Shown here in pieces: positions 62,348-64,000 of a DNA stretch of 64,000 bases. Each line of letters opens with the position of its first letter. The stretch's first letter is position 1. The stretch is from Paraburkholderia domus (GTDB lineage: Bacteria > Pseudomonadota > Gammaproteobacteria > Burkholderiales > Burkholderiaceae). The translations under genes were made by a program, and so were the position numbers. The notes beneath the pieces are model-generated. The model was given only the letters and a program-made list of their open reading frames with translations. It made no database searches and was not told where the DNA came from. The DNA is taken from positions 744,001 through 808,000 of the forward strand of contig NZ_CAJNAT010000001.1 in the NCBI RefSeq assembly GCF_905220705.1. Direction: 5' to 3'.

Positions 62348-63589
62348 TTAAATCTGCTGCCCGGCTCGCACCTGCACCGGTTGAAGCCGCGTGCGGCTGG
62401 GCAACACGTACCAGATCGCGCTCAACACTTGTAGCGCAACAAGAATGCCCCAGGCGGTTAGGTGTGCGGTCGCCGGATAATGTCCGCCACTGGCCGGCCA
62501 GCGCGACAGCACGGCCCCGACGCCAATCTGGAAGCCGAAAATCAGCAGAAAAATGATCAGTGTCAGCGTGGTATTCACCCGGCCGATCATTTGCGCAGGG
62601 AAATGGCGCGCCATGACCGCGTAACTGAGAATCCCGGTACCGCCGAAAATCCCGTACGCCGCCCAGAGCAGGCTCGCCGGCAGCGCCACGTTGAACATGA
62701 TCAGCAGCTGGGTAACGACGAACAGCGCCATACCGATGCCGCAGAACACGTACAGCGAAATGCCGCGCCGCTCGAGGCTGCGCGCGGCCGCGCCGAAGCC
62801 CACGCAGCCGGCCATCATCGCGAAGCCGAGGACTGACACCAGCGCGGCGGCTTCACGCGGCTCGAAGCCCTGCACGTCACGCAACCAGGCGCCGACCCAC
62901 AGCGATTGCATCGCGTAGAACACGCCCTGAGTGACGACCGAGAACGACGCGATCTTCCAGAATGCAGCGCTCTTCAGGATGTGCAAAGTGCCTTTGAACT
63001 GGGCGCCGAGACTTGCCTGGTGATGGGTTTCCTTGGTGTCCGGCGTGAGGGTCCACTGCGCCACCGCCACCAGCACCGTCAGCAGACCCAGGCCGACACA
63101 GACCGCACGCCAACTGGCGAAACTCAGCACCCACGTGAGCGGTGAGCCGACCATCACACCGCCGAAACCGCCGATCGCCATCACCAGCCCGTTCATCAGC
63201 GGCAGCCGTGCCGACGCGAAATGCTGTGCCAGCGCCTTGAAGGCGGCGCCTAGACACACAGACACACCGACGCCGATCAGCAGACGCCCAACCATCATCA
63301 TGCCGACACTGTGCGCCGCGCCGAATACCCAGATTCCCAGCGCGGCAAATAGCAAGGTGACCGCAGTCACCCGACGCGCGCCGAAGTGATCGAGCAGCAC
63401 GCCGGCCGGAATCTGCGCGCCCGCGAAGCCGAGGAAATACAGACTGGTCAGCAAGCCGAGATCAGTGGCCGACAAACCGAGATCGTGTGTGATAAAGGGT
63501 GCAAAGCCGAGATTGACGCCGCGAAACACGTAAGAAACAAAGTAACCGGCGGAAAACAGGAGAAAAACGCGCAACTGGGTCGACGACAT
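62348..63589 (-). CDS. MFS transporter, 413 aa
   Basis: Twelve helices of the major facilitator superfamily. The first-loop motif is seen as GVLLDHFGARRVTAVTLLFA and the cytoplasmic repeat in the second half near FGAAARSLERRGISLYVF. N-terminal FLLFSAGYFVSYVFRGVNLG followed by FAPFITHDLGLSATDLGLLT resembles the NarK/sugar-phosphate-like or cyanate CynX branch, but the substrate is unknown. No regulator is adjacent. It stands upstream of carA on the same strand. Confidence 0.9.
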   Translation of the reverse strand: MSSTQLRVFLLFSAGYFVSYVFRGVNLGFAPFITHDLGLSATDLGLLTSLYFLGFAGAQIPAGVLLDHFGARRVTAVTLLFAALGIWVFGAAHSVGMMMVGRLLIGVGVSVCLGAAFKALAQHFASARLPLMNGLVMAIGGFGGVMVGSPLTWVLSFASWRAVCVGLGLLTVLVAVAQWTLTPDTKETHHQASLGAQFKGTLHILKSAAFWKIASFSVVTQGVFYAMQSLWVGAWLRDVQGFEPREAAALVSVLGFAMMAGCVGFGAAARSLERRGISLYVFCGIGMALFVVTQLLIMFNVALPASLLWAAYGIFGGTGILSYAVMARHFPAQMIGRVNTTLTLIIFLLIFGFQIGVGAVLSRWPASGGHYPATAHLTAWGILVALQVLSAIWYVLPSRTRLQPVQVRAGQQI

Positions 63590-63673
63590 AAGCTTTGAAA
63601 TGAGCGGCCGACTTTGGCCTAAGCACGAAAGATAAATGAAATGCGCAAACTTCGCCTGAATTGATCTGCAGAA

Positions 63674-63704
63674 TGAAAAACGCCGTCACCATAGGTGACG
63701 GCGT
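63674..63704 (-). terminator. Terminator of the rightmost gene
   Basis: CGCCGTCACC / GGTGACGGCG arms with a 4-nt loop are followed on the minus strand by TTTTTC. It ends the transcript of the gene that stops at 63792. Confidence 0.9.
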
Positions 63705-63791
63705 CGGAATAACACGGTGCGTGATCGGAGCGCAATTCATGCGCTGCCCCCGCAACGCATGTGGTCACTACCGTGGGTGCCGCTTTTTGGT

Positions 63792-64000
63792 CTACTTACC
63801 CTTCTTCGCGTTGGCCACGGTCTTCGGGCGGCTATCTGCCGCGGCCTTCGACGCCTTGCTGGACGTGGAAGCCGACACTTTCGTCACCTTGCCCTTGCTG
63901 GCGCCGGACGCTGTCGGCTTGCTGGTTTGACCCACCGGTTCAGACACCTTCACAACGGCGGAGCGGCCACGGCCCTTCTTCTTATCGTAGCGCGAATCGC
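63792..64000 (-). CDS. Lys/Ser/Ala-rich C-terminus of a protein cut by the window edge
   Basis: The last 69 or so residues are visible, including YDKKKGRGRSAVVKVSEPVG, SKGKVTKVSASTSSKASKAA and final VANAKKGK before TAG. This is a basic, disordered tail. Such tails occur on histone-H1-like proteins and on LysM murein transglycosylases of Burkholderia; I cannot choose from the tail alone. The gene is 5'-truncated in this window. Confidence 0.75.
   Translation of the reverse strand, partial: DSRYDKKKGRGRSAVVKVSEPVGQTSKPTASGASKGKVTKVSASTSSKASKAAADSRPKTVANAKKGK

Overview
The window looks like chromosome 1 of a Burkholderia sensu lato species, most probably Paraburkholderia. I infer this from the high-GC, strongly GC3-biased coding style and from two housekeeping blocks arranged as in that group: ppx/ppk with phoR-phoB-phoU-pstBACS, and glmM-folP-ftsH-rlmE-yhbY-DUF4149-greA-carB-carA. 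No 16S or marker comparison could be run.

Layout. 1-1.7 kb: edge of a mobile element, with a tyrosine recombinase gene and an overlapping, cut-off second gene just 3' of tRNA-Arg(TCT); a broken tRNA-Arg copy lies beside it. 2.3-10.4 kb: core and variable genes, namely uppP, an aldose-1-epimerase-like mutarotase, an NlpD-like LysM/LytM lipoprotein, small lipoproteins and membrane peptides, a pentapeptide-repeat protein, DUF2288 and a MATE exporter. 10.7-35.7 kb: a 25-kb genomic island in tRNA-Pro(TGG), bounded by a 46-bp duplication of the tRNA 3' end. 36-48.5 kb: sixA, an OlsB-like GNAT acyltransferase, ppx, ppk and the Pho/Pst phosphate regulon with recognisable Pho boxes. 48.8-49.9 kb: an orphan contractile-tail sheath gene. 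50-64 kb: cell-wall, folate, protease, RNA-modification, transcription and carbamoyl-phosphate genes, an MFS transporter and the Lys-rich C-terminus of a cut-off gene.

The island appears to be an integrative and mobilizable element built on a plasmid-like backbone. It has integrase, DUF4224 and HTH genes; an O-type replication gene with five 22-bp iterons inside its reading frame; HigBA; IncI-like TraY and TraX homologues without the rest of a type IV secretion system; an R388-like stbABC cluster; and MobC plus a large relaxase with an overprinted second gene. Its cargo comprises a SLATT-like two-TM protein, a four-gene operon (AAA+ ATPase, coiled-coil protein, DEDD exonuclease, unknown protein), a ParC-like protein and a tight five-gene chaperone operon.

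That chaperone operon (28420-35276, minus strand) is the best candidate for an undescribed system. It encodes a GrpE-like exchange factor, a divergent 830-aa Hsp70, a classical AAA+ ATPase, a proline-rich membrane protein and a J-like protein that lacks HPD and has a PH-like C-terminal region. It looks like a complete, self-contained Hsp70 machine fused functionally to an AAA+ motor and carried as mobile cargo.
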